In this document: positions 58,601-63,259 of the stretch, piece after piece | How the letters are laid out: each line of letters starts with the position of its first letter | How positions within the stretch are numbered: the first letter of the stretch is position 1 | Notes under the pieces: generated by a model | What the model saw: the letters and a program-made list of their open reading frames with translations, nothing else | The model's database searches: none | Told to the model about the DNA's origin: nothing | Translations under genes and position numbers: made by a program | Assembly: GCA_012845835.1 (NCBI GenBank) | Contig: JABAKD010000027.1 | Coordinates: 3,117,465 to 3,181,464, forward strand | Origin: Undaria pinnatifida | Lineage: Eukaryota; Sar; Phaeophyceae; Laminariales; Alariaceae | Direction of reading: 5' to 3' | Length of the DNA: 64,000 bases

Positions 58601-60282
58601 ATGTTTCGTGCGTAACTCCGACATCATTGACAGCAAATTGCATCATTATCGGTATCGCTGACTCGGAGTGCATTGCTTGGATAACCCCTTGATCGTCTAG
58701 GCCTCGCTTGGTGTACAACACCTACTACCTACCCGTCTCATGACAGCAAAAGACAAAAATGCACACAGATATAAACATCGCACACGAACGCGCCATGATT
58801 TGTAGAACAGAAAAGGTACTCGCAGTACATAAGATATAAGATATGATGACCGCACACCGCATAAGAACGAGCGATGCAGTGCGCTGCAAACAAGAGATGC
58901 TCGAAGTAAATAAGGTGTGACGACTCCAACGACCATGGCCGACAGCCCCAAATCGTTCGTTTACCTGTCGTCTCCGTCTCTCCAGCCCCAATCGCGCGCG
59001 TCGACACTTCCAACAAACCCTTCCCCTCCCCGCACAAATAGCCTCCGAGCAAGTCCGACGAATCCGGCCAACTGTCCGACTCATCGCTTCCCGCTGCCCC
59101 TTGGTCCGCCGCACGGCTCCCGGCGACAGCACTCCTCGGCGCTAGGTCCTCTAACACATCACCCGTCGCCCCTGTAGGGTACCGGCGGAGCAGATCAGGC
59201 GACAGCGACCCAGAGCTCGAGCCACCGTCACTACTGCCCTTACTACTACTGAGCGCTTTGACGCAACCAGGTATCGAGCCGTCATCGCTGTCCCTGCTGC
59301 CGCGCGCTGTGTCGCAACCGGCTAGCTCACCGCCCGCCACGCCAACCCCTCGGCTCTCTTGTCTGTCTCCGTCCAATCCTAGGGGAGAAGGCACCAGCCT
59401 TGTCGAAACCGCGGGACCTCTGCCGCCCTGGCCGCCGCTAAGATCTCCACAACCCTTGGGACGGGTCGGCACACCAGCTCTCCTTTGCTCTTCCTGTGGC
59501 CCAACCCTCCTTCGCTCTGGTGCCTTTGGCTTCGGCTTTGACACGTGCTCCGTTCCTTCTTGGGTGTCTGGGACCCTCAAACTTCCCGTTTTTGGATTTC
59601 GTGGTAAGCGGTGGTATACCCTGGCCTGGTGATCTCGAGTTGGTGTTTCTGCGGCCATTATGAATGTCTTGCAGCCATCGCCGGCTCCGTCGTCGCGGCT
59701 TCCGCTGGCGCTGCGAGTGGCGTCTGTTGGTGTGTCGGGGGTGGAAGAGGACCCTTCCTCGCCCGTAACCGCCCCAAAGATGGGTTGGCAGGCAGGAATA
59801 GATGGCAATGAAGTCTCGGGCCTTAAGGTGTGGTGGTCATTACTGTACAGCGATGGTGGTGGTGGTGGTGGTGGGGGTGTTGCTGTTATTGCTGTTGCTG
59901 GTGCTGATGCTGCTGTTGGTGCTGGTGTTGTTGGTGTCGCAGGAACTGCTGGTGCTGGTGCTGCTCCTCCTCCTCCTCTTCCTGCTTCTCCTGCTTTTGC
60001 GGCTGGAGGAGGAGGGGACCGGCATCCACAAAATCGTGCTTTGTGCGTCTCTGCAACCTTGGGCCTCGGCTTGTGCCAACCTAGGGTAGTTTGCCGAGTT
60101 GGTTGCTTCACGCGTGTTCCAGGCGCACCAGGGGAGGCACTGGAATCGGAATCAGCAGCAGTTTGTACCACCGCCGGCGGCGTACGCCGTTTATGCCGCT
60201 CATGACTAAAGGGCACCGGCTTGCCATCGATCGATCGTGGAGGCACGAACTTGTTCTTGGTCTTCGGAAACAATCCGTTCAT
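28057..60282 (-). CDS. POLQ: DNA polymerase theta-type (POLQ/TEBICHI) helicase, 20 exons, spliced
   Basis: Spliced gene; exons run 60282-58965, 57316-55573, 50611-50483, 48766-48680, 46363-46207, 45338-45207, 43347-43234, 42727-42533, 42163-42086, 41781-41026, 40463-40375, 39484-39380, 38619-38505, 37414-37254, 36065-35714, 34900-34691, 33412-33263, 31033-30869, 30186-29986 and 28245-28057. Every junction is GT-AG and all phases agree, giving about 2,148 residues. Seen in order: Walker A APTSGGKT (about residue 1094), CTMEKAN, the DEIH box, [34 protein letters not shown] and QMAGRSGR, then the helix-rich C-terminal helicase part. LLELMLTK, the QSLQ segment and ATFFSGLSP favour POLQ over HELQ, while HHSG and FRPVEL are HELQ-like. 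POLQ helicases unwind DNA and strip RPA and RAD51 in theta-mediated end joining in the nucleus. The family usually carries a C-terminal polymerase, which is not visible here. The about 1,060-residue N-terminal extension is low complexity. Start: first ATG after an in-frame TAA. Helicase identity is very likely; N-terminal joining and the 3' end are less sure. Confidence 0.85.
28326..28557. mobile_element. MITE family B, copy 1
   Basis: Left CACCTCGGACAGATCACGAT, right GGTGATCTGTCCGAACTG: inverted ends. The interior is rich in GATCTAGAT palindromes. Lies downstream of (upstream in the gene direction from) POLQ exon 20. Confidence 0.7.
29094..29357. mobile_element. MITE family B, copy 2
   Basis: Left TCACACGTCCGACAGATTGT, right GATCGTGACCTGTCGGAGGT then GTGA. 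Interior GGGTTGGACCTGTAC and CAACATATCATA shared with the copy at 31321-31578. Confidence 0.7.
29803..29905. repeat. 51-bp tandem duplication in POLQ intron 19
   Basis: CCTCGCGCGACCCAACTTCG followed by ATGGTT(T)GATAGTCCAC occurs twice in tandem with a few differences, just downstream of the exon 19 donor. Confidence 0.85.
29986..30186 (-). CDS. POLQ: POLQ-type gene exon 19: helix-hairpin-helix-like region
   Basis: Encodes [17 protein letters not shown], then [18 protein letters not shown] and [12 protein letters not shown]. It fits the 'RL..G...EL..LV......RAR.L...G......LA' ratchet/HhH-like region ending the POLQ helicase. Acceptor GCTCGCAG/GACCGC and donor GTCGGCG/GTAAGTGAG, phase 0. Confidence 0.9.
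30715..30815. repeat. ACC/ACA triplet repeat
   Basis: ACAACAACACCACCACTACC-type sequence at the start of POLQ intron 18, immediately after the exon 18 donor region. Confidence 0.85.
30869..31033 (-). CDS. POLQ: POLQ-type gene exon 18: QSLQ segment
   Basis: Encodes [20 protein letters not shown], then [20 protein letters not shown] and the end VLNTFQ. This is the POLQ-specific 'EVPL......RG.IQSLQ..A..F.GM...F...L.W' block. Acceptor GGAGCAG/GCGGTC and donor TTCCAG/GTGACG, phase 0. A second acceptor three bases upstream (GGAG/CAG) would add one Gln. Confidence 0.92.
31321..31578. mobile_element. MITE family B, copy 3
   Basis: Left CACACATTGGGCAGATCA, right GGTGATCTGTCTGATGTGTG. Shares GGGTTGGACCTGTAC and CAACATATCATA with copy 2. 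Confidence 0.7.
31673..31800. mobile_element. MITE family A, left-end fragment
   Basis: CACGCGTGCTATGCTAGTGG, TTTATTCTGAGGCTGTCTGT, CTCTATACCTCACC and CATGGCCTAGGTA follow the order of the other copies. Its right side has been replaced by the CATATCAAT array. Confidence 0.5.
31800..31990. repeat. 9-bp minisatellite CATATCAAT
   Basis: About 20 units of CATATCAAT with occasional CAC or CGC variants. Followed at 32030-32100 by a decayed 20-bp repeat ATATCCTTA(A/G)ACGAAT. Confidence 0.95.
32455..32700. repeat. tRNA-like (SINE-like) fold-back
   Basis: TTGAGTGGTCTAGTGGACAG at 32460 and CTGAATGGTCTAGTGGATAG at 32650 match the tRNA D-arm/A-box pattern TGGTCTAGTGG. B-box-like TCATCGAATCTCGG (32523) has an inverted partner CCGAGATTCGATTAA (32582), and ACTATCCACTATCACT (32632) is the reverse of GTGATAGTGGATAGT. 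Not a folding tRNA. Best read as decayed tRNA-derived SINE sequence in inverted pairs. Confidence 0.5.
33090..33148 (-). repeat. Degenerate copy of POLQ exon 17 3' end
   Basis: Plus-strand GAAGGAGAACGCCGACAAAC, then CTCC, followed by GCTGCAGGTTCACTC, aligns with the exon 17 3' region at 33270-33330 (about 85% by eye). It lies roughly 180 bases into intron 17. Confidence 0.75.
33263..33412 (-). CDS. POLQ: POLQ-type gene exon 17: VGIEE segment
   Basis: Encodes [13 protein letters not shown] and [19 protein letters not shown], matching the POLQ 'VGVEE..L' and 'RFF.SL.L..L' helices. Acceptor TTTTTAG/GTCGG and donor CAACAG/GTGTCT, phase 0. A degenerate copy of its 3' end and donor lies at 33090-33148. 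Confidence 0.88.
33770..33885. repeat. CAGCAGCAGTAAACCAG minisatellite
   Basis: Eight or so units of AGTAAACCAGCAGC of 14-15 bases in POLQ intron 16. Confidence 0.9.
34215..34535. repeat. 12-bp minisatellite TTGATTACTATG
   Basis: About 25 units (TTGATTACTAGG, TTGATTACTATG). The period is a multiple of three, so the plus strand stays open (ITMLITRL), but this is repeat, not gene. In POLQ intron 16. Confidence 0.92.
34691..34900 (-). CDS. POLQ: POLQ-type gene exon 16: ATFFSGLSP segment
   Basis: Encodes [20 protein letters not shown], then [13 protein letters not shown] and [12 protein letters not shown], matching the POLQ-conserved 'AT..S.LSP' and 'LH.LYL.TP...DW..F'. Acceptor GAAAACAG/GCTACA and donor AAGGCG/GTGAGG, phase 0. 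Three further degenerate copies of its first half lie upstream between 34964 and 35443. Confidence 0.92.
34964..35443 (-). repeat. Three degenerate upstream copies of POLQ exon 16 (5' half)
   Basis: Copies at about 34964-35056, 35153-35246 and 35328-35443 each repeat intron tail, acceptor region and the first 30 or so codons of exon 16, then diverge after the codons for VA(T/A)EL. The nearest copy keeps a usable acceptor (CAG/GCGATATTC) and an open frame ([15 protein letters not shown]). The next has the acceptor shifted to AACAAG, and the farthest has lost the AG. Spacing is about 156, 190 and 197 bases. Confidence 0.85.
35714..36065 (-). CDS. POLQ: POLQ-type gene exon 15: winged-helix part with SPKE repeat
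   Basis: Starts [13 protein letters not shown] and [15 protein letters not shown], the conserved 'A..FL......FI' helices. It then enters a tandem array of about 12 four-residue units near KESPKE (12-base DNA period) and an acidic Gly-rich patch, before GVAPTQLGR, the conserved '.PT.LG' end. Acceptor CCGGCAG/ATTTGC and donor GGACGG/GTGCGT. The array is a lineage-specific insertion, probably a flexible charged loop. Confidence 0.88.
36781..36836 (-). repeat. Degenerate copy of POLQ exon 14 3' end
   Basis: Plus-strand CTCACTCTTGCCGCGCCAGC, then CCTGGTC, repeats the exon 14 end and donor at 37249-37300 with a few changes. It lies about 460 bases farther into intron 14. Confidence 0.7.
36860..37240. 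repeat. CATATCACATC-type low-complexity sequence
   Basis: Degenerate pentamer/decamer repeats of ATCAC and ATCAT in POLQ intron 14, running up to the exon 14 donor. Short related tracts at 41985-42075. Confidence 0.85.
37254..37414 (-). CDS. POLQ: POLQ-type gene exon 14: post-motif VI linker
   Basis: Encodes [20 protein letters not shown] and [12 protein letters not shown], matching the winged-helix entry segment of POLQ ('L..PL..L.S.L...LLE.V'). Acceptor TTTATAG/AAAAACG and donor GGCAGA/GTGAGTC. The overhang completes a Glu codon with exon 15. A partial copy with a donor lies at 36781-36836. Confidence 0.85.
38505..38619 (-). CDS. POLQ: POLQ-type gene exon 13: motif VI
   Basis: Encodes [12 protein letters not shown], then an inserted basic stretch and GESFLIIP. 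QMAGRxGRxG is motif VI, with Ser replacing the usual Ala at the eighth position. Acceptor GTTGTAG/GTATCAC and donor ATACCC/GTGAGTG. The segment between RAG and GES is about 12 residues longer than in the human protein. Confidence 0.93.
39000..39370. repeat. Minisatellite in intron 12 plus copy of exon 12 end
   Basis: Degenerate units of about 40-65 bases rich in AAGCAAGCAACAGCAACCAG, each followed by GCATTGCTCT or GCGTTGTTGT, are stacked immediately downstream of the exon 12 donor. At 39092-39132 a degenerate copy of the exon 12 end (plus strand ACCTTGTAGAATCCA) is embedded. Confidence 0.65.
39380..39484 (-). CDS. POLQ: POLQ-type gene exon 12: motif V
   Basis: Encodes [20 protein letters not shown], a near-perfect motif V ([12 protein letters not shown]). 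Acceptor ATGGTTAG/AGTTATC and donor CTACAAG/GTTCGT. Both split codons give Arg. A mutated copy of its 3' end lies at 39092-39132, separated from it by an array of short tandem repeats. Confidence 0.95.
40018..40300 (-). repeat. Tandem degenerate copies around POLQ exon 11 donor
   Basis: A unit of roughly 75-150 bases containing CGTAGAGTGCCTCTGATCTG, intron start, and the end of exon 11 (plus-strand CCTGATGGAGCC...) recurs at about 40194-40262, 40269-40300 and 40018-40100, beside the intact junction at 40342-40390. Confidence 0.55.
40375..40463 (-). CDS. POLQ: POLQ-type gene exon 11: HHSG motif
   Basis: Encodes [20 protein letters not shown] and FRQGSI, motif IVa of Ski2-like helicases. POLQ usually has HHAG while HELQ and Hel308 have HHSG. 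Acceptor TTGTGCAG/GTGTCA and donor CATCAG/GTGAAC. The split AG/A codon gives Arg with exon 12. Degenerate copies of its 3' end sit at 40194-40262 and 40018-40100. Confidence 0.93.
40720..41000. repeat. AAC/ACC triplet repeats in POLQ intron 10
   Basis: ACCAACAACACC-type triplets flanking the copied exon 10 end. Frame-open stretches are compositional. Confidence 0.85.
40863..40917 (-). repeat. Degenerate copy of POLQ exon 10 3' end
   Basis: On the minus strand this reads [13 protein letters not shown], copying the exon 10 end [15 protein letters not shown] (41045-41090). The two copies are separated by ACC/AAC triplet repeats. Confidence 0.65.
41026..41781 (-). CDS. POLQ: POLQ-type gene exon 10: motif IV plus Ala-rich insertion
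   Basis: Begins with [16 protein letters not shown], motif IV with the POLQ-type KKWC. It then runs through about 200 residues of Ala/Thr/Pro/Ser-rich sequence encoded largely by GCT/GCA/GTT triplet repeats, and ends in [16 protein letters not shown], which fits the conserved segment before HHAG. Acceptor AACGAAAG/GATGCC and donor ATCTG/GTGAGT, phase 0. Human POLQ has only about 50 residues here, so this is a large expansion by replication slippage. Confidence 0.88.
42086..42163 (-). CDS. POLQ: POLQ-type gene exon 9: inter-motif linker
   Basis: A 78-base exon encoding 26 residues ending [10 protein letters not shown], aligned with the 'D.D.VV.L' segment just ahead of motif IV in POLQ. Acceptor GGGCAG/GTGGCG and donor TTAAG/GTAAGC, phase 0. 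Recognised by position, splice sites and weak similarity. Confidence 0.75.
42533..42727 (-). CDS. POLQ: POLQ-type gene exon 8: motif III (SAT)
   Basis: Encodes [18 protein letters not shown] and then [13 protein letters not shown] is helicase motif III, and the FRPVEL block marks the start of RecA-like domain 2 in POLQ and HELQ. Acceptor CTCGCAG/CTGGTG and donor GTCAAG/GTATCT, phase 0. Confidence 0.93.
43234..43347 (-). CDS. POLQ: POLQ-type gene exon 7: DEIH box (motif II)
   Basis: Encodes [18 protein letters not shown] and [13 protein letters not shown] is the Walker B motif of Ski2-like helicases, and the LLELxLTK run after it is typical of POLQ. Acceptor TTTGGTTAG/GCTCTA and donor GGTTCAG/GTACGGG, phase 0. 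Confidence 0.93.
43620..43680. repeat. AACCC-rich repeat
   Basis: AACCAAACCCAACCCAACTA and variants. The complementary GGGTT array occurs at 50890-50938 (GGGTT x 8 then GGGTC). Pentamer, so not the usual TTAGGG telomere repeat. Confidence 0.8.
44025..44180. repeat. GGGTCGGGCC repeat
   Basis: Tandem GGGTC/GGGCC pentamers with inverted CGACCC at the right (44161-44180), giving a potential hairpin. Similar to 18777-18905. Confidence 0.8.
45012..45083 (-). repeat. Degenerate copy of POLQ exon 6 3' end with donor
   Basis: Aligns by eye with exon 6 around the codons for [12 protein letters not shown] and the following donor GTGAGAT, at roughly 80% identity. Shorter, weaker echoes (GCCAACTCGATTGTC, GGCAGCTCGATAATCGACAG on the minus strand) occur between 44885 and 44960. 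Confidence 0.7.
45207..45338 (-). CDS. POLQ: POLQ-type gene exon 6: motif Ib
   Basis: Encodes YHGSEGG and then [20 protein letters not shown], the strongly POLQ-like CT(I/M)E(K/R)AN motif that contacts single-stranded DNA. Acceptor CCGTTGCAG/CTAAATG and donor CTACAA/GTGAGATTC, phase 0 at both ends. A mutated copy of its 3' half with a donor lies downstream at 45012-45083. Confidence 0.92.
46207..46363 (-). CDS. POLQ: POLQ-type gene exon 5: Walker A and motif Ia
   Basis: Carries the ATP-binding loop APTSGGKT and [13 protein letters not shown], then the motif Ia region [14 protein letters not shown], as in POLQ and HELQ. Acceptor GATCCAG/CGCACC and donor CTGCAG/GTTCGTCG. Degenerate copies of the acceptor-side intron follow upstream at 46508-46565 and 46888-46920. 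Confidence 0.92.
46508..46970 (-). repeat. Copies of POLQ exon 5 acceptor region
   Basis: The intron sequence adjoining the exon 5 acceptor (plus strand GATCGTCAACCATGGAGTGG at 46366-46385) recurs at 46508-46565 (GATATCGTCAACCATGGGGT), at 46888-46920 and at about 46944-46970. A weaker match lies at 48030-48055. A poly-A tract lies between at about 46796-46818. Confidence 0.65.
47272..47693. mobile_element. MITE family A, complete copy
   Basis: Left ACGCAACGGCAGAGGTGCA, right GCTACCTCTGTCGTAGCATG followed by CGT. Internal TTTCAGAGGCTCCCCCCTTG, TATATACCTC, CCATGGCCCAGGTA and GACATTCCGACGATT shared with other copies. A GGTATAGTAT repeat and a TTATGAATAGG repeat enlarge it. Lies in intron 4 of the POLQ-type gene. 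Confidence 0.7.
48680..48766 (-). CDS. POLQ: POLQ-type gene exon 4: FDWQ segment
   Basis: Encodes [13 protein letters not shown] and then GGNLVY, matching the Ski2-like Q-motif region (LFDWQ) that precedes the Walker A loop. Acceptor GAGCTTAG/GGGGG and donor TCTACAG/GTGGGA. Both split codons fit the neighbouring exons, the last one forming Ser before APTSGGKT. Confidence 0.85.
50483..50611 (-). CDS. POLQ: POLQ-type gene exon 3: pre-helicase segment
   Basis: Encodes an acidic linker, then [19 protein letters not shown], the conserved segment just before the Q-motif region in POLQ and HELQ (the 'WGLP...Y' element). Acceptor ATGCTTAG/GATGGGG and donor GAAAAAAG/GTGGACC. The codon split at the donor (AG/G) is completed by exon 4. 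A degenerate copy of its acceptor side lies at 51013-51070. Confidence 0.8.
51013..51070 (-). repeat. Degenerate copy of POLQ exon 3 acceptor side
   Basis: Plus-strand CACTTGCACTCCGCCCCATC, then CTGCGCATATA, repeats the first part of exon 3 and its acceptor (CGCTTGCACCCCACCCCATC at 50592-50611), about 420 bases upstream in the gene direction. Confidence 0.65.
51327..51682. mobile_element. MITE family A, best complete copy (356 bp)
   Basis: Left end GACGCATGCAACGATAGAAG and right end CTATCGCAGCATGCGTC are inverted repeats of about 24 bases with few mismatches. No coding capacity. Lies in intron 2 of the POLQ-type gene. Confidence 0.8.
51850..51936. repeat. Dispersed 86-bp repeat, copy 1
   Basis: TTCCGCACCGAGGCTGTCCC, CACCTCGTAATGCTCGAGCG, GCTCTTCACCACCGGACC, GCCGCTTGCGTG. 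Matches 54279-54363 in the same orientation at about 85%. Confidence 0.75.
52450..53940. repeat. Nested tandem array, about 303-bp unit
   Basis: GATCAAAGCA(ATCAG) recurs at 53181, 53484 and 53789, with units sharing GCTGCTGCTAGGGGG, TGGACTGCTGCTGGGCGGCA, AAAATAGGGAAATGTACGTG, CACACCAACCTGGACATAAA and GATCCTTACACTTT. Partial and older units extend left (52780-53180; 52490-52620), marked by GTGCTCTCCGC and TGTCTGTCAT. Lies in POLQ intron 2. Confidence 0.88.
53945..54214 (-). CDS. Candidate exon, hypothetical protein
   Basis: Minus strand: [20 protein letters not shown] and [13 protein letters not shown], followed by a good donor CGCGTG/GTAAGCC near 54079. No convincing acceptor near the 5' end. 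It sits inside intron 2 of the POLQ-type gene, on the same strand, with no counterpart in POLQ that I know. Confidence 0.2.
54279..54363. repeat. Dispersed 86-bp repeat, copy 2
   Basis: TTCCGCACCGACGTTGTCCC, CACCTCATAATCGTCGAGCG, GCTCTGCACCACCGGACC, GCCGCTTGCGTG. Only this block, not its flanks, matches 51850-51936. Confidence 0.75.
54545..54620. repeat. TGACTTGAA tandem repeat
   Basis: Eight units of about 10 bases: ATGACTTGAATAACTTGAAT and so on. Confidence 0.9.
54830..55110. repeat. CCTATTAGTATA minisatellite
   Basis: Some 18 decayed units of ACCTATTAGTAT, ACCTATTGGTAT and similar, containing several TATTAATA palindromes. Confidence 0.85.
55573..57316 (-). CDS. POLQ: POLQ-type gene exon 2: long low-complexity region
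   Basis: A 1,744-base exon with acceptor CGCTTTCAG/GTGCAGG and donor AAGCG/GTGAGAACC, encoding about 580 residues with no recognisable fold. It opens with a basic stretch ([10 protein letters not shown]) that could be a nuclear localisation signal. It holds several near-repeats of about 40 residues of the type SSFRSDRGN followed by AAALRKGDA, seen near 57060, 56870 and 56700, so the region grew by internal duplication. It ends in an Arg/Gly-rich stretch ([16 protein letters not shown]), an RGG-like nucleic acid binding composition. The two-base overhang fits exon 3 exactly. Confidence 0.6.
58965..60282 (-). CDS. POLQ: POLQ-type gene exon 1: N-terminal disordered region
   Basis: Encodes residues 1-439. 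It starts at the first ATG (GCAGCGATGAACG) after an in-frame TAA about 90 bases upstream and ends at the donor GACAG/GTAAACG, leaving one base that joins the two bases opening exon 2. The product is rich in Pro, Ser, Gly, Ala and charged residues, with a basic start (KTKNKF, HERHKRR). QTTLGW at residues 64-69 faintly recalls a PCNA-binding box but lacks the paired aromatics. No domain recognised. Linkage to the helicase rests on splice phase and orientation, so this exon is less certain than exons 3-19. Confidence 0.6.
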
Positions 60283-61200
60283 CGCTGCCCACCTTCGTCC
60301 TCTCGTCGTCTCCTCTCTGGCTTCTGCCTTGTATGATCTTTCACCGCAGGTCCTTCGCTCGCCGTTTGCCTTTTACGTCGAGACTGTCACCTTTTTTGCC
60401 GGCAGGCCTTCTTTGGAGAGGCTGAGCTGTGACCGGATCGTTTCAAACAATGCCGGCGACCCAAGTCAGCGATCAGGGATACGAGCGTCTGTGCTACTCT
60501 GCCCACGCCAAGACGAGGAGTCGGCAGCACGAGCACACCGGCTGAAGACGTGCCAGAGTGACCACGAAGAACTCCCGCGACTTCACGCAACTTTGGGCGG
60601 AAAAACTGTTTAGGCTGCCAAGTATCCCTGTCATCACTTGCACTACAAGGACGCGCCCCGAGCACTTGTTCCCCCAGAGTCCACCCACCAGAAGAGTGAT
60701 GCACCCATGCACGCCAAACCAACCCTCGGTATAGCACACAGGGAAGGGTAGCACGAGCTGCGCTGCCTGCGTCGTGTAGCTGGGGCGGTGGGAGGGAAGT
60801 TGATCGAACTGATCCATATTCGTGCCCGCATTAACAGCGCCAACAAGCATAATACGAACTCCTCGGGCCAGTGAACCAAATTCCAAATTCAGAAAATGAG
60901 CCCTGGGAAGGTGGGACGCAAGCACGGGCTGTGGCGGGATTCAAGATTTTGTTTCAGTCGTATCAGCTGTGACTTCAAGGGACGAGAGAGATTACCTCAA
61001 TAGCCTCGAGGTGGGTAGCTTGAAAACCCTTGTATTCATCCCGTGTCCCGTGTGCTTTGGTCACGATGTTGGTGCGGTGTACTCTTCCACTCTGGACGGA
61101 AAATTAAGAACCATGAATATATTGAAATCACTTGATAAACGGTTCCTATATTTCAGTCTGGACTGCGTGTATTGTACTACCAGGCTGCAGGAGAGGACAG
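60283..61200. other. Upstream of POLQ-type gene; no element recognised
   Basis: The region that should carry the minus-strand promoter and 5' untranslated sequence. I see no clear TATA box within 150 bases of the start codon, so the transcription start is unknown. Confidence 0.4.
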
Positions 61201-61480
61201 CAGTAGTAGCAGAGGTACCAGGTCTGGGGTAGTACCAGGTCTGGGGTACCTGGTTCCTGGTACCTGATACCTGGTAGGAGAGAGGACGTTGATAGTACGA
61301 AACAATCGTACTCCTCATTTTCTAAGTTGCGTGCGATGCTTCAGTCGCGCGTGATATCTCTAATGTCGTAATGCAGTACGTACCTGGTATCAATCAACGT
61401 ACACCTGGTATTATACATAGACTACAGTACCAGGTACCAGGTATGTGTAGTCTAATCATGCATACATACCAGGTATGCAT
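61200..61480. repeat. Cluster of TACCAGGTA/TACCTGGTA motifs
   Basis: GTACCAGGTCTGGGGTAGTA, TACCTGGTTCCTGGTACCTG and GTACCAGGTACCAGGTATG: about a dozen exact or one-off motifs in 280 bases, in both orientations. Confidence 0.9.
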
Positions 61481-61542
61481 AGGTCGGTAGAACAGAGGAC
61501 AGGGATAATCCGAAACAATCGTATCGTGTTTGAAACCTGCGT

Positions 61543-61860
61543 GTGATGTGTGATACTTCAGTCGCTCGTGACACTGGTAGTACTACTGCTGTAAGACCTT
61601 GGTGTGCGTACGGTCGCCCCGGTGGCGTATCAGGTTATCCTCGAGCCTGGTATAGGTCAGTTTCGCTGTTCGTGATTTCGAATCCCCCCGAGTGCATACT
61701 CGAACAAATTCGTGGGGACTTTTCTCGTGCACAAATTGACTTGCGGAAGACGCGAGAGCGTGAGTTAGCAACACTCGATGAACAATCAATGAGCAGTGGG
61801 ATTGCTGAACCCTATGCGCGAAAAAAAATGAAGGCAAGAATCGGGGGGCAGAACGGGTGA
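61543..61860 (+). CDS. Hypothetical ORF, possible exon
   Basis: Open frame of 105 codons ending in TGA at 61858. The C-terminal half (ILEQIRGDFSRAQIDLRKTR, RERELATLDEQSMSSG) looks like a real charged helical segment, whereas the N-terminal half does not. No family recognised. It lies 630 bases ahead of the transposase-like exon on the same strand and could be an exon of the same or another gene. Confidence 0.25.
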   Translation: MMCDTSVARDTGSTTAVRPWCAYGRPGGVSGYPRAWYRSVSLFVISNPPECILEQIRGDFSRAQIDLRKTRERELATLDEQSMSSGIAEPYARKKMKARIGGQNG

Positions 61861-62492
61861 CACCTGTGACCGCGGCTTGTCTAGAAGCTGGAAAGTAGAA
61901 GTGTGAAAAAAAGAGAAAAACGGTAGCAAACTCTACGAGGTGCCAGGTACCTGGTAACCCCTATGATGGTTTGACACGAGTTGAGAGGATGTAATAATGG
62001 TGTGTTGTGCTCGTGTTGCTGCCGAGACAAAAATCATGTTGCACGAGGTGCGAGTACTCCCTTCCCTGCAGGCCCTAATCTACCTGATACCAGCTAGTAA
62101 CCAGTATTCCAGTACTGTAACGGGGAAGGGTTGGGGGGCGAGCCCTCCTGTGTTGAAACCCCGGGATCTATATACGCTACCACGGAAGCATAATATATAC
62201 TCGTACTGGGTACAGGTACACAAATAAAGGAACAAATGGGCAATATGTTTGTGTCCTAGAATATGTCCGCATGCCATATCTCATGGCAAGTCCTATACTC
62301 TGTGCCCCATGCCATTCACATTTCATGTCCACGTCCGATGCGTGTTTTCGCTACGTGCCCTCTACACGGTTTTTACAGCGAGCCCAAGGAAAGCAGCGAA
62401 CTGATCTCTCGTATCACAGAAGAAAACGTTCATAAATCCGACGGAAGACGCATCATCGTCTCTCTACAGCGGCAGGAGCAGCAGTAGTCGTC

Positions 62493-63113
62493 ATGTCAGC
62501 GTACATTGGTGGGCCTGCTGCAGCTGGTGCTGGTGCTGGTGCTGCTGTTGCTGCAACCACTACTACTGCTACTAGTAGTGTTGCTGCTACCGTGGCTGCT
62601 GCTGCTGCTGCGACTGCCACCGCCGCCGCTGCCGCTATTGCTGCAGCTTCCGCCAGCTCTACTGGGATTACTGCTGCAGAGAAAGTTCGAAAAACAAGGG
62701 TGAACCTGACAGAAGCGCAGAGAAGAGAAGCGATCGAAGAGCTTCTCCGATGCAGCAACAAGGGGAAGCTATCCAGGGGCGACTTCAAAAGGGTGGCGGA
62801 AACGTACAAGTGTCACCCCAAACAAATCTCTATAGCATGGAAGAGGCACGAGAAACAAAAGGCGGACGGCGTCGTTGCGGTAGACCTGGGCAACAGGCGG
62901 AAGGGAAGGTCGGGTAGACGAGGCATCAACCTGGACTATCTGCGCGAGGCCTTGAAAGACGTCCCCGTCGAGGCTCGTACCTCGCAGCGATCGGTTGCGG
63001 CGGCGCTGGGTATCCCGCATTCGACGCTGCGCAATAACCTGAAAAAGCTGGGGCTTAAAGCGACATCGCGGGTTTTGAAACCTCTGTCCACGGATACTGA
63101 GAAGGATACCAGG
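62493..63113 (+). CDS. Tc1/mariner-type transposase-like N-terminal exon (DUF7769-like helix-turn-helix)
   Basis: First exon, 207 codons. Residues 8-60 are an Ala/Thr/Gly tract encoded by GCT/GCC triplet repeats. Residues 70-118 (LTEAQRREAIEELL, GKLSRGDFKRVAE, ISIAWKRH) form a first helix-turn-helix, RRKGRSGRRG at 135-144 is a basic AT-hook-like linker, and residues 161-188 (SQRSVAAALGIPHSTLRNNL) form a second. I recall this arrangement from the DNA-binding half of mariner-like transposases of oomycetes, diatoms and plants. The exon ends at a strong donor, ATACCAG/GTAAGG; the in-frame stop is intronic. No DDE/D catalytic domain is visible before 64000, so it lies beyond the edge, is lost, or the gene is a domesticated DNA-binding protein. 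The start is the first ATG; the poly-Ala part could be a later addition. Confidence 0.65.
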
Positions 63114-63259
63114 TAAGGATACTGCACGAGGTTGGCAAAAAGTTGACCCTTCGTTGGAGCCGCCTTTACCACACCGTTGGTTTCTTGTTATGGGCCCTTA
63201 GCCCGGATCCACATACTGGCCGCTTGGTGGTAGTTCTGATGCCATAGCATACGGAGCAT

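Noticed and set aside
59660-60205. Plus-strand Gly/Val-rich ORF
   Set aside because: Shadow of triplet repeats in exon 1 on the other strand.
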